Below, one piece after another: positions 35,399 to 45,525 of a stretch of 64,000 nt of DNA (positions are counted from its first letter, which is position 1; each line of letters begins with the position of its first letter). The position numbers were made by a program, and so were the translations under genes. The notes beneath the pieces were generated by a model, which saw nothing but the letters and a program-made list of their open reading frames with translations, had not been told where the DNA came from and did no database searches. The stretch is from Corynebacterium sp. HMSC05H05 (GTDB taxonomy: Bacteria; Actinomycetota; Actinomycetes; Mycobacteriales; Mycobacteriaceae), in contig NZ_KV788403.1 in NCBI RefSeq assembly GCF_001807265.1, positions 34,777-98,776 on the forward strand. Direction: 5' to 3'.

Positions 35399-38300
35399 CT
35401 ACTTTGCAAATGCCTCCTCGAGCAGCTGCTTCTCCTCCTGCTGGTGCACCTTGGCCACACCGGTTGCGGTGGTGGACTGGGCGCGGCGGGACACGCGGAC
35501 CATCTCCGGCATGTCCGGGATCAGGGTGCGCAGGTGCTCGTTGTAGAACGGCCATGCGCCCTGGTTTGCCGGCTCGTCCTGGACCCAGCGGATCTCCTTG
35601 GCGTTCGGGTAGTTTTTGAACGCGTCGGCGAGGCGGTTGAAGGGGATCGGGTGGAGCATCTCCACGCGGATGATGGCGACGTCGTCGCGGCCGTCGGCCT
35701 CCTTCTTCTTTGCCAGCTCCCAGTAGATCTTGCCGGAGCAGAGCATGATGGTCTCCACCTTGTCGGTGTCGCCGATGACCTTGTTGCCGCGCTCGACGAA
35801 GTTCGGGTCGTCGATGACGGACTGGAAGCGGTTGACCTCGATGAAGTCAGCCGGCTGCGAGACGGCCGCCTTGTTGCGCAGCATGGACTTCGGCGTGAAG
35901 ACGACCAGCGGGCGCTTCATTTCGCCGAGCGCCTGGCGGCGCAGCAGGTGGAAGTGGTTTGCCGGGGTGGTCGGCTGGGCGATGGTCATGGAGCCCTCTG
36001 CCACAAGCTGCAGGTAGCGCTCGATGCGTGCGGAGGAGTGGTCCGGGCCCTGGCCCTCGTAGCCGTGCGGCAGCAGTGAGATCAGCGAGGACAGCTCGCC
36101 CCACTTGGTCTCGGAGGAGGAGACGTACTCGTCGATGATGGTCTGGGCGCCGTTGGCGAAGTCGCCGAACTGCGCCTCCCAGGCCACCACAGCGTCCTTG
36201 TTGCCCAGGGTGTAGCCGTATTCGAAGCCCATGCCGGCGTACTCGGTCAGGGCGGAGTTGAACACCTGGAAGTGGCCGCCATCGCCGTTCTCCTGTGCGT
36301 TGTGGTCCAGCGGGTTGTACGCCTCGGCGTTGTCCGGGTTGTACAGCACCGCGTGGCGCTGGGTGAAGGTGCCGCGCTGGGAGTCCTCGCCGGCGAGGCG
36401 GACAAACTTGCCCTGCTCCGCCAGGGAGCCGAAGGCGAGCAGCTCGCCCCAGCCCCAGTCGATGTCGCCGTCGGTGAAGGAGCCGCCGCGCTTCTTCAGC
36501 ACGGACTTCAGGCGCTTGTTCGGAGTGAAGTCCTCCGGCAGGTTCGCGTACGCGTCGGCGAGGCGCTTGAACTGCTCCTCGGAGATGTTCGTGTCCAGGC
36601 CGCGGGTGAGCTCCTGGGACTCGGTGATGCCGGTCTGTTCGCTCGGCTTGCCCTTCTCGGCCTTGACGTCGGAGAAGACGGAATCCAGCTGGTCGTGGAA
36701 GTCCTGTGCTGCCTTCTCTGCGTCTTCCTCGGTGATGTCGCCGCGGCCGATGAGGTCCTGCGTGTAGCGGGTGCGCACCGACGGGTGAGAGTTGATGCGG
36801 TCGTACATGACCGGCTGGGTCACCGTCGGGTCGTCGGCCTCGTTGTGGCCGCGCAGACGGTAGCAGATCAGGTCGATGAAGACGTCCTTGCCAAACTCGC
36901 GGCGGTACTCGGTGGCCAGCTGGGCCACCCATGCTGCGGCCTCCGGGTCGTCGCCGTTGACGTGGAACACCGGGCAGTCGAAGCCCTTGGCCAGGTCGGT
37001 GGCGTAGTAGGAGGAACGGCCGGAATCCGGGGTGGTGGTGAAGCCGATCTGGTTGTTCACCACGATGTGGATGGTGCCGCCGACGGTGTAGCCCGGCAGG
37101 CGGGACAGGTTCAGCGTCTCCTGGACCACGCCCAGGCCGGTGAAGGATGCGTCGCCGTGCAGCATCAGCGGCACGACCGGGTGGTCCTCGCGGCCCTTGG
37201 CAAACTTGATCTGGTCGGCCTTGGCGCGCGCCATGCCCACCAGGACCGGGTCGACGGCTTCGAGGTGGGACGGGTTGGCGGCCAGGGAGACCTTGATCTC
37301 GCCGTCGCCGAACATCTGGATGTGCTCGCCCTCGAAGCCGAGGTGGTACTTCACGTCGCCGGAGCCGCCCTGCTGGGCTGCGCGCATGTTGCCCTCAAAC
37401 TCGTTGAAGATGGTGGCAACCGGCTTGCCCACGATGTTGAACAGCACGTTCAGGCGGCCGCGGTGCGGCATGCCGATGACAACCTCTTCCAGGCCCTGGC
37501 CAGCCGCGGTGTCGATGATGGCGTCCATCAGCGGGATCAGGGTCTCGGCGCCCTCAAGCGAGAAGCGCTTCTGGCCGAGGTACTTGGTCTGCAGGAAGTT
37601 CTCGAAGGCCTCGGCGGCGTTCAGCTTCTGCAGGATGTACTTCTGCTCCGGGCCGGTCGGCTTGGGCATGCCGGCCTCGACGCGGTCGCGCAGCCACTCG
37701 CGTTCGTCGCGGTCCATGATGTGGGAGTACTCGGTGCCCACCTTCAGGGTGTAGGCGGCGCGCAGGCGGGACATAACCTCGCGCAGAGTCATCTGCTCCT
37801 TGCCGCCGAAGCCGCCGACGTGGAAGACGCGGTCCAGGTCCCACAGGGTCAGGCCGTGGGTTTCCATGAGCAGGTCGCGGGAGTCGGGCTTGGGCAGGCC
37901 CGGCTGATGCCAGTGCAGCGGGTTGGTGTCGGCGATGAGGTGGCCGCGGGAGCGGTACGCCTCGATCAGCTGCATGACGCGGGTGTCCTTGTTGATGCCG
38001 GTGTTCGGCTCGTCCTGTGCCCAGCGCAGCGGAGCGTAGGGGATCTGCAGGGAGCGGAAGATCTCGTCCCAGAACTTGTCGTCGATGAGCAGCTGGGAGA
38101 TGTCGCGCAGGAACTCGCCGGACTCCGCGCCCTGGATGACGCGGTGGTCGTAGGTGGAGGTCAGGGTGACCAGCTTGCCCACGCCGAGCTCGGCGAGGCG
38201 GTCCTCGGAGGCGCCCGCGAACTCCGCCGGGTAGTCCATTGCGCCGACGCCGACGATGGTGCCCTGGCCCTTGGTCAGGCGCGGGATGGAGTGTCGGGTG

Positions 38301-39133
38301 CCGATGCCGCCCGGGTTGGTCAGCTGGATGGTCACGCCGGAGAAGTCGTCCATGGTGAGCTTGCCGTCGCGGGCGCGGGCGACGATGTCTTCGTAGGCTT
38401 CGACGAACTCGTTGAAGTCCTTGTTCTCGCACTCCTTGATGGCGGCGACAACCAGGGAACGGGAGCCGTTCTTGCCCGGCAGGTCGATGGCCAGGCCGAG
38501 GTTGATGTGCTCCGGCTGCACCGCGAAGGACTTGTTGCCGTCCTCCTTGTAGTTCTTGTTCATGTCCGGGTGCAGCTTGGTAGCCAGGACGATGGCGTAG
38601 CCCAGGATGTGGGTGAAGGAGACCTTGCCGCCGCGGGTGCGCTTGAGGTGGTCGTTGATCAGCGCACGGTTTTCAAACATGAGCTTGACCGGCATGTCGC
38701 GCACGGTGGTCGCGGTGGGTACCTCGAGCGACTCGTTCATGTTCTTGGCAATGGCCTTGAAAGCGCCCTTGAGTTGGAACTCGCCGGGCTCAGCCTCGAC
38801 CTGGTTGACCTTGTCAAGCGGGGAGGGCTTCGCGGCGGCTGCGGTGCGCTTCGGCTTGGCGGCCACCTTGGCCGCTGCCTCGTCCACCTTGGTTTCGCGG
38901 CCGTCCTGGCTCGGGGCGCCGGTGGTGCGGGAGACCTTCGGGTCAGTCTTCGGAGTGCTTGCGCTCTCGTCGGAAGGGGTGACGTTGGGGGTGCCCTTCG
39001 CGGTCTTAGGAGCGCCCTTGTTCTCGAAGAGTTCGCGCCATTCGGCGTCCACCGAGTTGGGGTCGTCCTTGTACTGCTGGAACATCTCGTCAACCAGCCA
39101 GCTGTTCTGGCCGAACGTGTTTTCGCTGCTCAC
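35399..39133 (-). CDS. odhA: 2-oxoglutarate dehydrogenase OdhA, fused E2-type acyltransferase and E1
   Basis: A 1244-residue TCA-cycle enzyme. Residues 1-36 are the E1 N-terminal helix, followed by a Pro/Ala/Lys linker, then an E2-type acyltransferase domain (about 115-345) with catalytic TYDHRVIQG (His330) and the thiamine diphosphate E1 part (about 370-1244; HGDASFTG and NNQIGFTT). No lipoyl domain is present; in Corynebacterium this protein works with AceE-AceF and Lpd in a mixed complex and is held by OdhI. Start GTG 39133 has GGAAGG about 13 bases upstream. TACAGT near 39183 may be its -10. Confidence 0.96.
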   Translation of the reverse strand: MSSENTFGQNSWLVDEMFQQYKDDPNSVDAEWRELFENKGAPKTAKGTPNVTPSDESASTPKTDPKVSRTTGAPSQDGRETKVDEAAAKVAAKPKRTAAAAKPSPLDKVNQVEAEPGEFQLKGAFKAIAKNMNESLEVPTATTVRDMPVKLMFENRALINDHLKRTRGGKVSFTHILGYAIVLATKLHPDMNKNYKEDGNKSFAVQPEHINLGLAIDLPGKNGSRSLVVAAIKECENKDFNEFVEAYEDIVARARDGKLTMDDFSGVTIQLTNPGGIGTRHSIPRLTKGQGTIVGVGAMDYPAEFAGASEDRLAELGVGKLVTLTSTYDHRVIQGAESGEFLRDISQLLIDDKFWDEIFRSLQIPYAPLRWAQDEPNTGINKDTRVMQLIEAYRSRGHLIADTNPLHWHQPGLPKPDSRDLLMETHGLTLWDLDRVFHVGGFGGKEQMTLREVMSRLRAAYTLKVGTEYSHIMDRDEREWLRDRVEAGMPKPTGPEQKYILQKLNAAEAFENFLQTKYLGQKRFSLEGAETLIPLMDAIIDTAAGQGLEEVVIGMPHRGRLNVLFNIVGKPVATIFNEFEGNMRAAQQGGSGDVKYHLGFEGEHIQMFGDGEIKVSLAANPSHLEAVDPVLVGMARAKADQIKFAKGREDHPVVPLMLHGDASFTGLGVVQETLNLSRLPGYTVGGTIHIVVNNQIGFTTTPDSGRSSYYATDLAKGFDCPVFHVNGDDPEAAAWVAQLATEYRREFGKDVFIDLICYRLRGHNEADDPTVTQPVMYDRINSHPSVRTRYTQDLIGRGDITEEDAEKAAQDFHDQLDSVFSDVKAEKGKPSEQTGITESQELTRGLDTNISEEQFKRLADAYANLPEDFTPNKRLKSVLKKRGGSFTDGDIDWGWGELLAFGSLAEQGKFVRLAGEDSQRGTFTQRHAVLYNPDNAEAYNPLDHNAQENGDGGHFQVFNSALTEYAGMGFEYGYTLGNKDAVVAWEAQFGDFANGAQTIIDEYVSSSETKWGELSSLISLLPHGYEGQGPDHSSARIERYLQLVAEGSMTIAQPTTPANHFHLLRRQALGEMKRPLVVFTPKSMLRNKAAVSQPADFIEVNRFQSVIDDPNFVERGNKVIGDTDKVETIMLCSGKIYWELAKKKEADGRDDVAIIRVEMLHPIPFNRLADAFKNYPNAKEIRWVQDEPANQGAWPFYNEHLRTLIPDMPEMVRVSRRAQSTTATGVAKVHQQEEKQLLEEAFAK

Positions 39134-39256
39134 GGCAGGTTCTCGCCTTCCTTCTGGGTTGTGTTCGCGGAACGTTTCTTTGACTGTAATCGTCGGCGCT
39201 GGTAACGCGCTAACTTGGATTGTTCCTCTCCACGGGGGACCAATGTTTCACCCCCG

Positions 39257-42200
39257 TTATCGGTTAATAGCCCACATATGGGCATATCTTCCGCCTGCGG
39301 AGATGAGGTCCTCGTGGCAGCCGTCTTCAATGATACGTCCTTCATCCACGACGAGTATGCGGTCGGCCCGCGCGGCTGTGGCGAGCCGGTGTGCGACCAC
39401 CACGGAGGTGCGGCCCGCCATCGCCTTGTCGGAGGCGTCGAGGACGGCGCGTTCGGTGGCGGGGTCGAGGGTGGCCGTGGCTTCGTCGAGAAGCAGCACC
39501 GCAGGTTTGAGCATCTCGGCGCGCGCAAGCGCGATGATCTGGCGCTGTCCGGAACTTAGGCCCCGGCCGCGTTCGCCGACGCGCGCGTTGAAGCCGCCGG
39601 GGATGGTGCCGATGACGCCGAGGGCGCCTATGCGCTCCACCGCGGCCTGCACCTCGTCGTCAGTGGCGCCGGCCGCCCCGTAGGCGATGTTGTCGGCGAC
39701 GGTGCCGGGGAAGAGGTAGGACTCCTGCGGCACCTGCGCGAGCGCGCGCCGCCAATCCGCGAGCGGGAACTCGGCGACGTTCGTCCCCGACGCGCGCACG
39801 ACACCTTCCACTGGGTCGTAGAAGCGGGCCAGCAGCTTGACGACGGTCGACTTGCCCGCCCCCGTCGGCCCCACGAGTGCCACGGTGGAACCGGGCGACA
39901 GGGACAAATCCATCCCATCGAACACTGGCTCTGCATCGGCGGAGTAGCCGAAGGTGACGCCGTCAAGCGAAAGCTCCCCGGACGCCGCGGTGTGCGCGCC
40001 GGGGCGGGTGCCTGTGTCGGGGACGGTGGTGCGCTCGGCGAGCAGTTCGCGGATGCGGTCGAAGCTGACGGTGGCTTGCTGCCAGGAGTCGAAGATTTGG
40101 CCGAGCTGCTGGATCGGGCCGTAAAGCTGGCTGAGGTACATGGTGAACGCGACGAGCACGCCGACCGACAGCGAGCCGTCCGCGATGCGGGTCGCGCCGA
40201 CGCCGATGATCACCGCGGTCATGACCTGGGAGACGAACTGCATGCCGGGGAAGTACAGGCCCACCAGGCGCACAGAGTTCATGCGGATGCGGCGGTATTC
40301 GTCGCTCATCTGGGCAAAGCGCGCCTCGAAGTGGTCTTGGGCCAGGTGGGTTTGGGTGACGCGGATGCCACCGATGAGTTCGGCGAAATCGCCGTTGACC
40401 GCGGAGATCTGTGCCCGCGAGGCGGCGTAGAAGCGCTTGGAAAAATGCCGGAACCCCCAGGTGGCCAACGCGATGACGGGCACGGCGGCAAAGGCGACGA
40501 GCGCGAGCTGGCCGTCGGTGGCCACCAGCATCACCGTCACGCCGGCGAGCGAGCCGACGGCGACGATGGCTTGGGCCAGCCCGGTTTGCAGGAAGCTGGA
40601 CAGGGTGTCGATGTCCGTGGTCATGCGCGTCATGATCTTGCCGGACAGGCGCGATTCGAAAAAGCTCAAGCCCAGCTGCTGCAGGTGGGCGTAGGAGCGT
40701 AGGCGCAGGCCATAGAGGAGGCGCTCGCCGGAGCGCGAGGACAGCACCGTCATCACGGTCATGGACGCCCACGCCACCGCTACCACGGCGAGCGCGATCA
40801 GCCCGGTGCGGATCAGGCTGGCCTGGTCGGCGCCGGCGATGCCGCGGTCCACAGCGGCGCGCACAAGGGTGGGAAATGCCAGGTCTGCCAGCACGCCGAC
40901 CACCAGCAGGGCGACGGTGCCGGCGATGAGCCAGCGCACCGCGCGGAAGAGGTCGCGCACGTGGAAGTCGCTGGACGGGGTGCGCAGCTGCTCCAGACGC
41001 TCCTCGCTTAAGTTCGGCTGCTCGGTGGCCGCGGGGAGTTTTTCCACCCGCGCGAGCAGCTCCGGGGTGGCGTTGACCGTGGACGCGCGCCCGGTGGTGG
41101 GCACGATCACGCGCTCGCGCTCCGGCTCGGTGACCGCGGGCCACAGCTCGGCGCGCGTGGGGCTGGCGGGCAGCTCCGCGGGGGCGTCCGCAGACATGGT
41201 GGCCAGGTACTCCGGGCTGCCCACAACCTCATCGCGGGGCCCACACTTGACGACGGCTCCGCCGCGCACCACCGCAACTACATCCGCGTGGTCCACGGTG
41301 GACTGCCGGTGCGCGACCGTGAGCACCGCGACGTCCTCGAGCGCCTCGCGCAGGTTGGCCAGGATGCGGGACTCGGTGATGGCGTCGATGGCGCTGGTGG
41401 CGTCGTCGAGCACGAGCACCTCAGGGGCGGCCATCAGCGCGCGGGCAAGCGCGATGCGTTGGCGCTGCCCGCCGGAAAGCGTCAGGCCACGCTCGCCGAC
41501 CTCGGTGTCGTAGCCGTCCGGCAACCGCTCGATGAACTCGTCGGCGCACGCCAGGCGCGCCGCCTCGCGCACTGCGGCGTCGAGCTCGTCGGGCGGCAGG
41601 TGCGAGCCCATGGCGATGTTCTCGCGCACGGAGGAGGAGAACAGAAACGCCTCGTCGAACACGCACAGGACCTTCTGGCGCAGGGCGGCGGGGGAGGCGG
41701 AGCCGTCGAAAAGCTCGACGCTTCCGGAATCCGGCTGGTAGAACCCGCCGGCAAGCTGGACGGCCATGGTTTTGCCCGCGCCGGGCGGGCCGACGAGCGC
41801 GACCGTTTCGCCCGGGCGCACGGTGAGCGAAAACCCGTTGAGGACGGGGTTGCCGCCGGTGGCGAAGTGCACGTTGTCAAAGCGCAGGCCCGTGCCAGTT
41901 GTGGGGGTTGCAGAGCGTTCAGTGGCGGGGGCGAGCTTGAGCACGTCGTCGAGGCGGTCGAAGGAGCTCATGCCCATCTGCAGGCGCACGTACTGGTTGG
42001 TCAGCATGGACAGCATCGACGTCAGGGAGGTCAGGTATGCCGTGAACGCGACGAACTGGCCGATGGTGATCTGCCCGCGGATGGCCAGCATGCCGCCGGC
42101 GATGATGGTGACCACCAGCGCGACCTTGGGCAGCTGGGAGAGGATGGGCTGGAAGCGCGCAGTGAGCTTCGCCGCGCGCATCTTCACCGCGTAGAGGTGG

Positions 42201-42784
42201 CGGCCCAGTTGATCCAGCTGGTCGATCTCGCGCTGTTCTTGGCCGAACGCCTTGACCACGCGCACGCCGGAGACGGTCTGCTCGACGTGCTCCGCCAGCT
42301 CCGCGGTGGCGTGCTGGTTCACCCACGTGGCGGCGTAGAGCGTTGTGCGCGAGCGGTTAGCCTCCCACAGGATCAGCGGCAGCAGCGCGAGTGACATCAG
42401 GGTCAGCGGGATGTCCATCCACAGCATCACCGCGAGAGTGAGCGCGAGCTGCACGGTGCGGGTGAGCATCATGGCCAAGGTGTCCAGCACCATCTGGTAC
42501 ATGTTCAAATCCGAGATGGAGCGCGAGACAATCTGGCCGGTGACGATGGTGTCCTGGCCCGGCCCGTCTAGGCGGTGCAGCGTGCGCAGGATCTCGGTGC
42601 GCAGCCAGTGCTGGGAGCTGGACGCCAGCCGGCCCGCCGTGACACGGCGGGTGAAGCTTAAGGCGTAGGTGGCCGCGGCGGCGGCGACCATTGCCCACGC
42701 GGTGTGCGTCACCGAGCCCTCCGCGTTGCCGGTGGCGAGGTCCACCGCGTGGCCCGTTAGCGCCGGCACCGCCGTTTGAAACAC
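39257..42784 (-). CDS. Fused two-half ABC exporter with one degenerate ATP site
   Basis: At least 1175 residues: TMD-NBD-TMD-NBD in one chain. NBD1 (about 330) has GPPGAGKT, signature LSGGQRQRIALARAL, but Walker B VLVLDD (catalytic Glu is Asp). NBD2 (about 970) has GPTGAGKS, Walker B LLLDEATATLD and a weaker signature LSSGQRQ. So one composite site is degenerate, as in heterodimeric exporters. The GTG at 42784 would cut the first helix; the frame is open upstream to about 42889 with no ATG/GTG/TTG, so CTG 42856 or ATT 42865 may be the real start. The substrate is not known; it lies between odhA and an unknown gene. Confidence 0.88.
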   Translation of the reverse strand: MFQTAVPALTGHAVDLATGNAEGSVTHTAWAMVAAAAATYALSFTRRVTAGRLASSSQHWLRTEILRTLHRLDGPGQDTIVTGQIVSRSISDLNMYQMVLDTLAMMLTRTVQLALTLAVMLWMDIPLTLMSLALLPLILWEANRSRTTLYAATWVNQHATAELAEHVEQTVSGVRVVKAFGQEQREIDQLDQLGRHLYAVKMRAAKLTARFQPILSQLPKVALVVTIIAGGMLAIRGQITIGQFVAFTAYLTSLTSMLSMLTNQYVRLQMGMSSFDRLDDVLKLAPATERSATPTTGTGLRFDNVHFATGGNPVLNGFSLTVRPGETVALVGPPGAGKTMAVQLAGGFYQPDSGSVELFDGSASPAALRQKVLCVFDEAFLFSSSVRENIAMGSHLPPDELDAAVREAARLACADEFIERLPDGYDTEVGERGLTLSGGQRQRIALARALMAAPEVLVLDDATSAIDAITESRILANLREALEDVAVLTVAHRQSTVDHADVVAVVRGGAVVKCGPRDEVVGSPEYLATMSADAPAELPASPTRAELWPAVTEPERERVIVPTTGRASTVNATPELLARVEKLPAATEQPNLSEERLEQLRTPSSDFHVRDLFRAVRWLIAGTVALLVVGVLADLAFPTLVRAAVDRGIAGADQASLIRTGLIALAVVAVAWASMTVMTVLSSRSGERLLYGLRLRSYAHLQQLGLSFFESRLSGKIMTRMTTDIDTLSSFLQTGLAQAIVAVGSLAGVTVMLVATDGQLALVAFAAVPVIALATWGFRHFSKRFYAASRAQISAVNGDFAELIGGIRVTQTHLAQDHFEARFAQMSDEYRRIRMNSVRLVGLYFPGMQFVSQVMTAVIIGVGATRIADGSLSVGVLVAFTMYLSQLYGPIQQLGQIFDSWQQATVSFDRIRELLAERTTVPDTGTRPGAHTAASGELSLDGVTFGYSADAEPVFDGMDLSLSPGSTVALVGPTGAGKSTVVKLLARFYDPVEGVVRASGTNVAEFPLADWRRALAQVPQESYLFPGTVADNIAYGAAGATDDEVQAAVERIGALGVIGTIPGGFNARVGERGRGLSSGQRQIIALARAEMLKPAVLLLDEATATLDPATERAVLDASDKAMAGRTSVVVAHRLATAARADRILVVDEGRIIEDGCHEDLISAGGRYAHMWAINR

Positions 42785-42860
42785 CGCCGCGAGGGTGGCG
42801 GCGGCAAAGGCGGCGACGGCCGCGGGGCGGTTGGCGCGTAGGGATCGGGTGAGCAGGGGG

Positions 42861-43769
42861 TTAATTGTTGTCGCCGCCCTTGTCGCCTGTCACGTCTTTG
42901 ACGATTGTCACGTCCGCCTTGTCCTCGTCCTTGAACTGGCGCAGGATCCAGGCCGCGAACTCCTTGGGGTTGAGGCTCAGGGCCTTGTCGTCGTCGCCGT
43001 CGTTGTCTTTCTGCGGCAGCGGTGCCGCAAACCCCGCGGGCACCGCGCCGAGGCCGGACTGGACGTTGCCGATCACGCCGTCGGCGAGCTTGCGGTTGGC
43101 GGTGGTGCCGGCGACCGCGCCGATGCCCAGCGGCATGAGCTTTCCCAGCCACGCGCGGTGCAGGGACTTGTGCATGGAGCGCATGGCGATGCGCTGCAGC
43201 ACGTTGTTGGTGTTGGACAGGGTCGGGCCGGAGAACTTCGCCAGGGTGGACTTGCCGGGGATCTTGCCGGCGTCGTCGCCAAGCATGGCGTCCACAATCG
43301 CCAGCCCCTTCGCACCCATCAGCAGCGAGAGCACGAGCGCGCGGCGGCGCTCCGGGTCGTCGATGTCTTCGCCGCGCAGGTAGGCGGACGCCACGGCGTA
43401 GAACGCGGCGAGGTCCAAAAACAGCACGGATTCGCCCGCCACCGCGGCCGCGCCGGTAAACAGCCCGATGCCGGGCACGGCGGCTGCGGCACCCACGCCC
43501 GCGCCGGTGCCGGTGACGGTGTTTTTCAGGTGCTTGTCCATCAGCTTCTGAATCTCCGCCGGCGTTGCTTCCGGGTTCTGGCGGCGCAGCCAGTTCACGT
43601 ACGTGCGGATGGTGGAGGTCTGCATCTGCACTGCCTTATCCACTGCGCCGATAAACGCGCGCCCCAGCGGGCCGGCGTCCTTTTCTAGCTGCTGCGGGTC
43701 TTCGCGCAGCGCTTCCTCGATCTCCTGGCGGACGGCGAGGTCCTGGTTGTTTTTCTTGTTGCCAAACAT
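42861..43769 (-). CDS. Conserved hypothetical membrane-associated protein
   Basis: A 302-residue protein. A charged N-terminal region (about 1-85) is followed by hydrophobic Gly/Ala-rich stretches (GTGAGVGAAAAVPGIG, about 87-105; ESVLFLDLAAFYAVASAYL, about 113-131; about 145-160), and then a basic middle and an Asp/Lys-rich tail. The Gly-rich hydrophobic part recalls EcsC-type proteins, but the match is weak. A TATGCT -10 lies about 40 bases upstream. The fused ABC exporter starts right at its stop, so they are probably coupled. No function is assigned. Confidence 0.65.
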   Translation of the reverse strand: MFGNKKNNQDLAVRQEIEEALREDPQQLEKDAGPLGRAFIGAVDKAVQMQTSTIRTYVNWLRRQNPEATPAEIQKLMDKHLKNTVTGTGAGVGAAAAVPGIGLFTGAAAVAGESVLFLDLAAFYAVASAYLRGEDIDDPERRRALVLSLLMGAKGLAIVDAMLGDDAGKIPGKSTLAKFSGPTLSNTNNVLQRIAMRSMHKSLHRAWLGKLMPLGIGAVAGTTANRKLADGVIGNVQSGLGAVPAGFAAPLPQKDNDGDDDKALSLNPKEFAAWILRQFKDEDKADVTIVKDVTGDKGGDNN

Positions 43770-43850
43770 AAACAGTCTCTTGCGCTCATCGGTTTTTTAC
43801 GTCGGTCCAGCATAGTTGGATGTCGTGTGCATGCGTCTACGCTGGATGGC

Positions 43851-45434
43851 ATGACTGCCGTCGAGCACCCTGTCGCAGACACCACCGCGGGCAAGGTCCG
43901 CGGCGTAGTGGACCCGCGCTCCGGTATGCGCACGTGGCGCGGGGTGCCGTTCGGCGCGTCCACCGCGCACACAGGCAGGTTCCGCGCCCCGCAGCCGACA
44001 CAGAAGTGGCAGGGGCTTTACGACGCCTCACGGTTCGCCCCGCCCGCCATGCAGGGCACGTTCGGCTGGCGCGACGCCGTCATCGGCACCGAGGACTGCC
44101 TGACCTTGGACATTGTGCGCCCCGACACCGACGAGGAACTGCCGGTGGTGGTCTACTTCCACGGCGGCACCTTTGTCACCGGCGCCAGCAACGAGAAGGT
44201 GCTGCAGGGGCATTTGCTTGCTCGGGCCACGAAGGTCGTCTACGTCTCCGTGAACTTCCGCCTCGGCGTGCTGGGGTATTTGGACTTCCGCTCGTTGGGC
44301 CACGACTGCGTGGCCACGCCCGCGTTGCTAGACCAGATCCTGGCGCTGGAGTGGGTGCGCGCGAACATCGCCAACTTCGGCGGGGATCCGGACCGGGTGA
44401 CCATCATGGGCGAATCCGCCGGCGGGGCGGCCGTGGTGCACTTGATGTGCTCGCCGTCCGCGCGCGGGCTGTTCCACGGCGCGGTGGCACAGTCGCCGCC
44501 ACCGGCGAGCGTGCACTCGCGCCTGCAGGCGGCGATGTGGGTGCGCGAGCTGGTCACCCGGATGGGCCTGCCGCGCACGACCACGCTCGCGGACCTGCGC
44601 GAGACCCGCGCCGAGGAACTCGTGCGCGCTGGCCAATCCATGCTGCTGAACACCAAGGAGCTGGTGCAGCTCAACACCAGTTTCATGCCCACCGTGGACG
44701 GGGAGACGCTCACCGCGCACCCCATTGACACCTTCGAGGAGGGCGAGCAGGCAGCCGTGCCGCTGATCGTGGGCACCAACTCGGACGAGGCGAGCTTTGC
44801 CAAGGCGATCTACCAAACCACCAAGTCGCGCCAGCGGGCGGCGCGCCGGGCGCTGGAGGCTTTCGACCCCGTCAACGCCCAATCGGTGCTGCGCGCCTAC
44901 GACTACGCCGGGCTTCGCGGCGACTACGCCGACCTCATCGCCGACGCGGTGTTCTGGGCGCCGACGGTGATCCTGGCCACCGCCCACCGCAGGAAAGCGC
45001 AGACGTGGATGTACCGCTTCGCCCACGCGTCCGCCGCGATGCGCATGCTGGGTTTAGGCGCGATGCACACCGCGGATTTGGGCGCGGTGTTCGGCGAGCC
45101 GAACGCCACGAAGGCCTCGCGCTGGGACGTTTTCGGCGGCACCCAGGCGTTTACTGAGGTCAGCCGCGTGATGCAGTACCACTGGGGGCGGTTCTTCCAC
45201 ACCGGCGCGCCGGGTGAGGAGTGGCCGGTTTACGGCTTCCGCTCCGACGACCGGCCGGGCCGCGCGACGGCCGTGTTTGACGCGGGCATGCGGGTGGAGT
45301 GGGACCCGAAGGCCTCGCAGCGCAGGGCGTGGGAGGGCTTTGACATGCGCGAGTGGGGCATCCACCGCCAGGACCTGATGGATTCGGCGGCTTCGCTGCT
45401 CGGCGCCGCGCATCCGTCCTGGGGTGACAGTTAA
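43851..45434 (+). CDS. Type B carboxylesterase
   Basis: A 527-residue alpha/beta hydrolase of the carboxylesterase type B family. It has EDCLTLDIVRP, the oxyanion-hole YFHGGTF (about residue 108), nucleophile elbow GESAGG (about 195) and an acidic residue near GTNSDEASF; the His is likely that in GAMHTADLGAVFG. No signal peptide, so it is cytoplasmic. The ATG at 43851 is chosen over 43827 because TACGCT sits 7 bases upstream (leaderless) and the family starts here. Likely hydrolyses ester-type xenobiotics or storage esters. Confidence 0.88.
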   Translation: MTAVEHPVADTTAGKVRGVVDPRSGMRTWRGVPFGASTAHTGRFRAPQPTQKWQGLYDASRFAPPAMQGTFGWRDAVIGTEDCLTLDIVRPDTDEELPVVVYFHGGTFVTGASNEKVLQGHLLARATKVVYVSVNFRLGVLGYLDFRSLGHDCVATPALLDQILALEWVRANIANFGGDPDRVTIMGESAGGAAVVHLMCSPSARGLFHGAVAQSPPPASVHSRLQAAMWVRELVTRMGLPRTTTLADLRETRAEELVRAGQSMLLNTKELVQLNTSFMPTVDGETLTAHPIDTFEEGEQAAVPLIVGTNSDEASFAKAIYQTTKSRQRAARRALEAFDPVNAQSVLRAYDYAGLRGDYADLIADAVFWAPTVILATAHRRKAQTWMYRFAHASAAMRMLGLGAMHTADLGAVFGEPNATKASRWDVFGGTQAFTEVSRVMQYHWGRFFHTGAPGEEWPVYGFRSDDRPGRATAVFDAGMRVEWDPKASQRRAWEGFDMREWGIHRQDLMDSAASLLGAAHPSWGDS

Positions 45435-45525
45435 CCCTGCGGTGACAGTGAAATCCCACGCATGCGTAAGCATTCGTGGCTAGGCTTGTGCGCGTTGTGG
45501 CCGAGCTTGGGAAGGAACCACCGAC

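Noticed and set aside
36272..39205. A 977-codon plus-strand open frame opposite odhA, and a similar 817-codon frame at 707-3160 opposite the peptide-transporter ATPase
   Set aside because: They are antisense shadows caused by high third-position GC of real minus-strand genes; the translations are Val/Gly/His/Arg-rich, without motifs, and real genes cover both areas completely.
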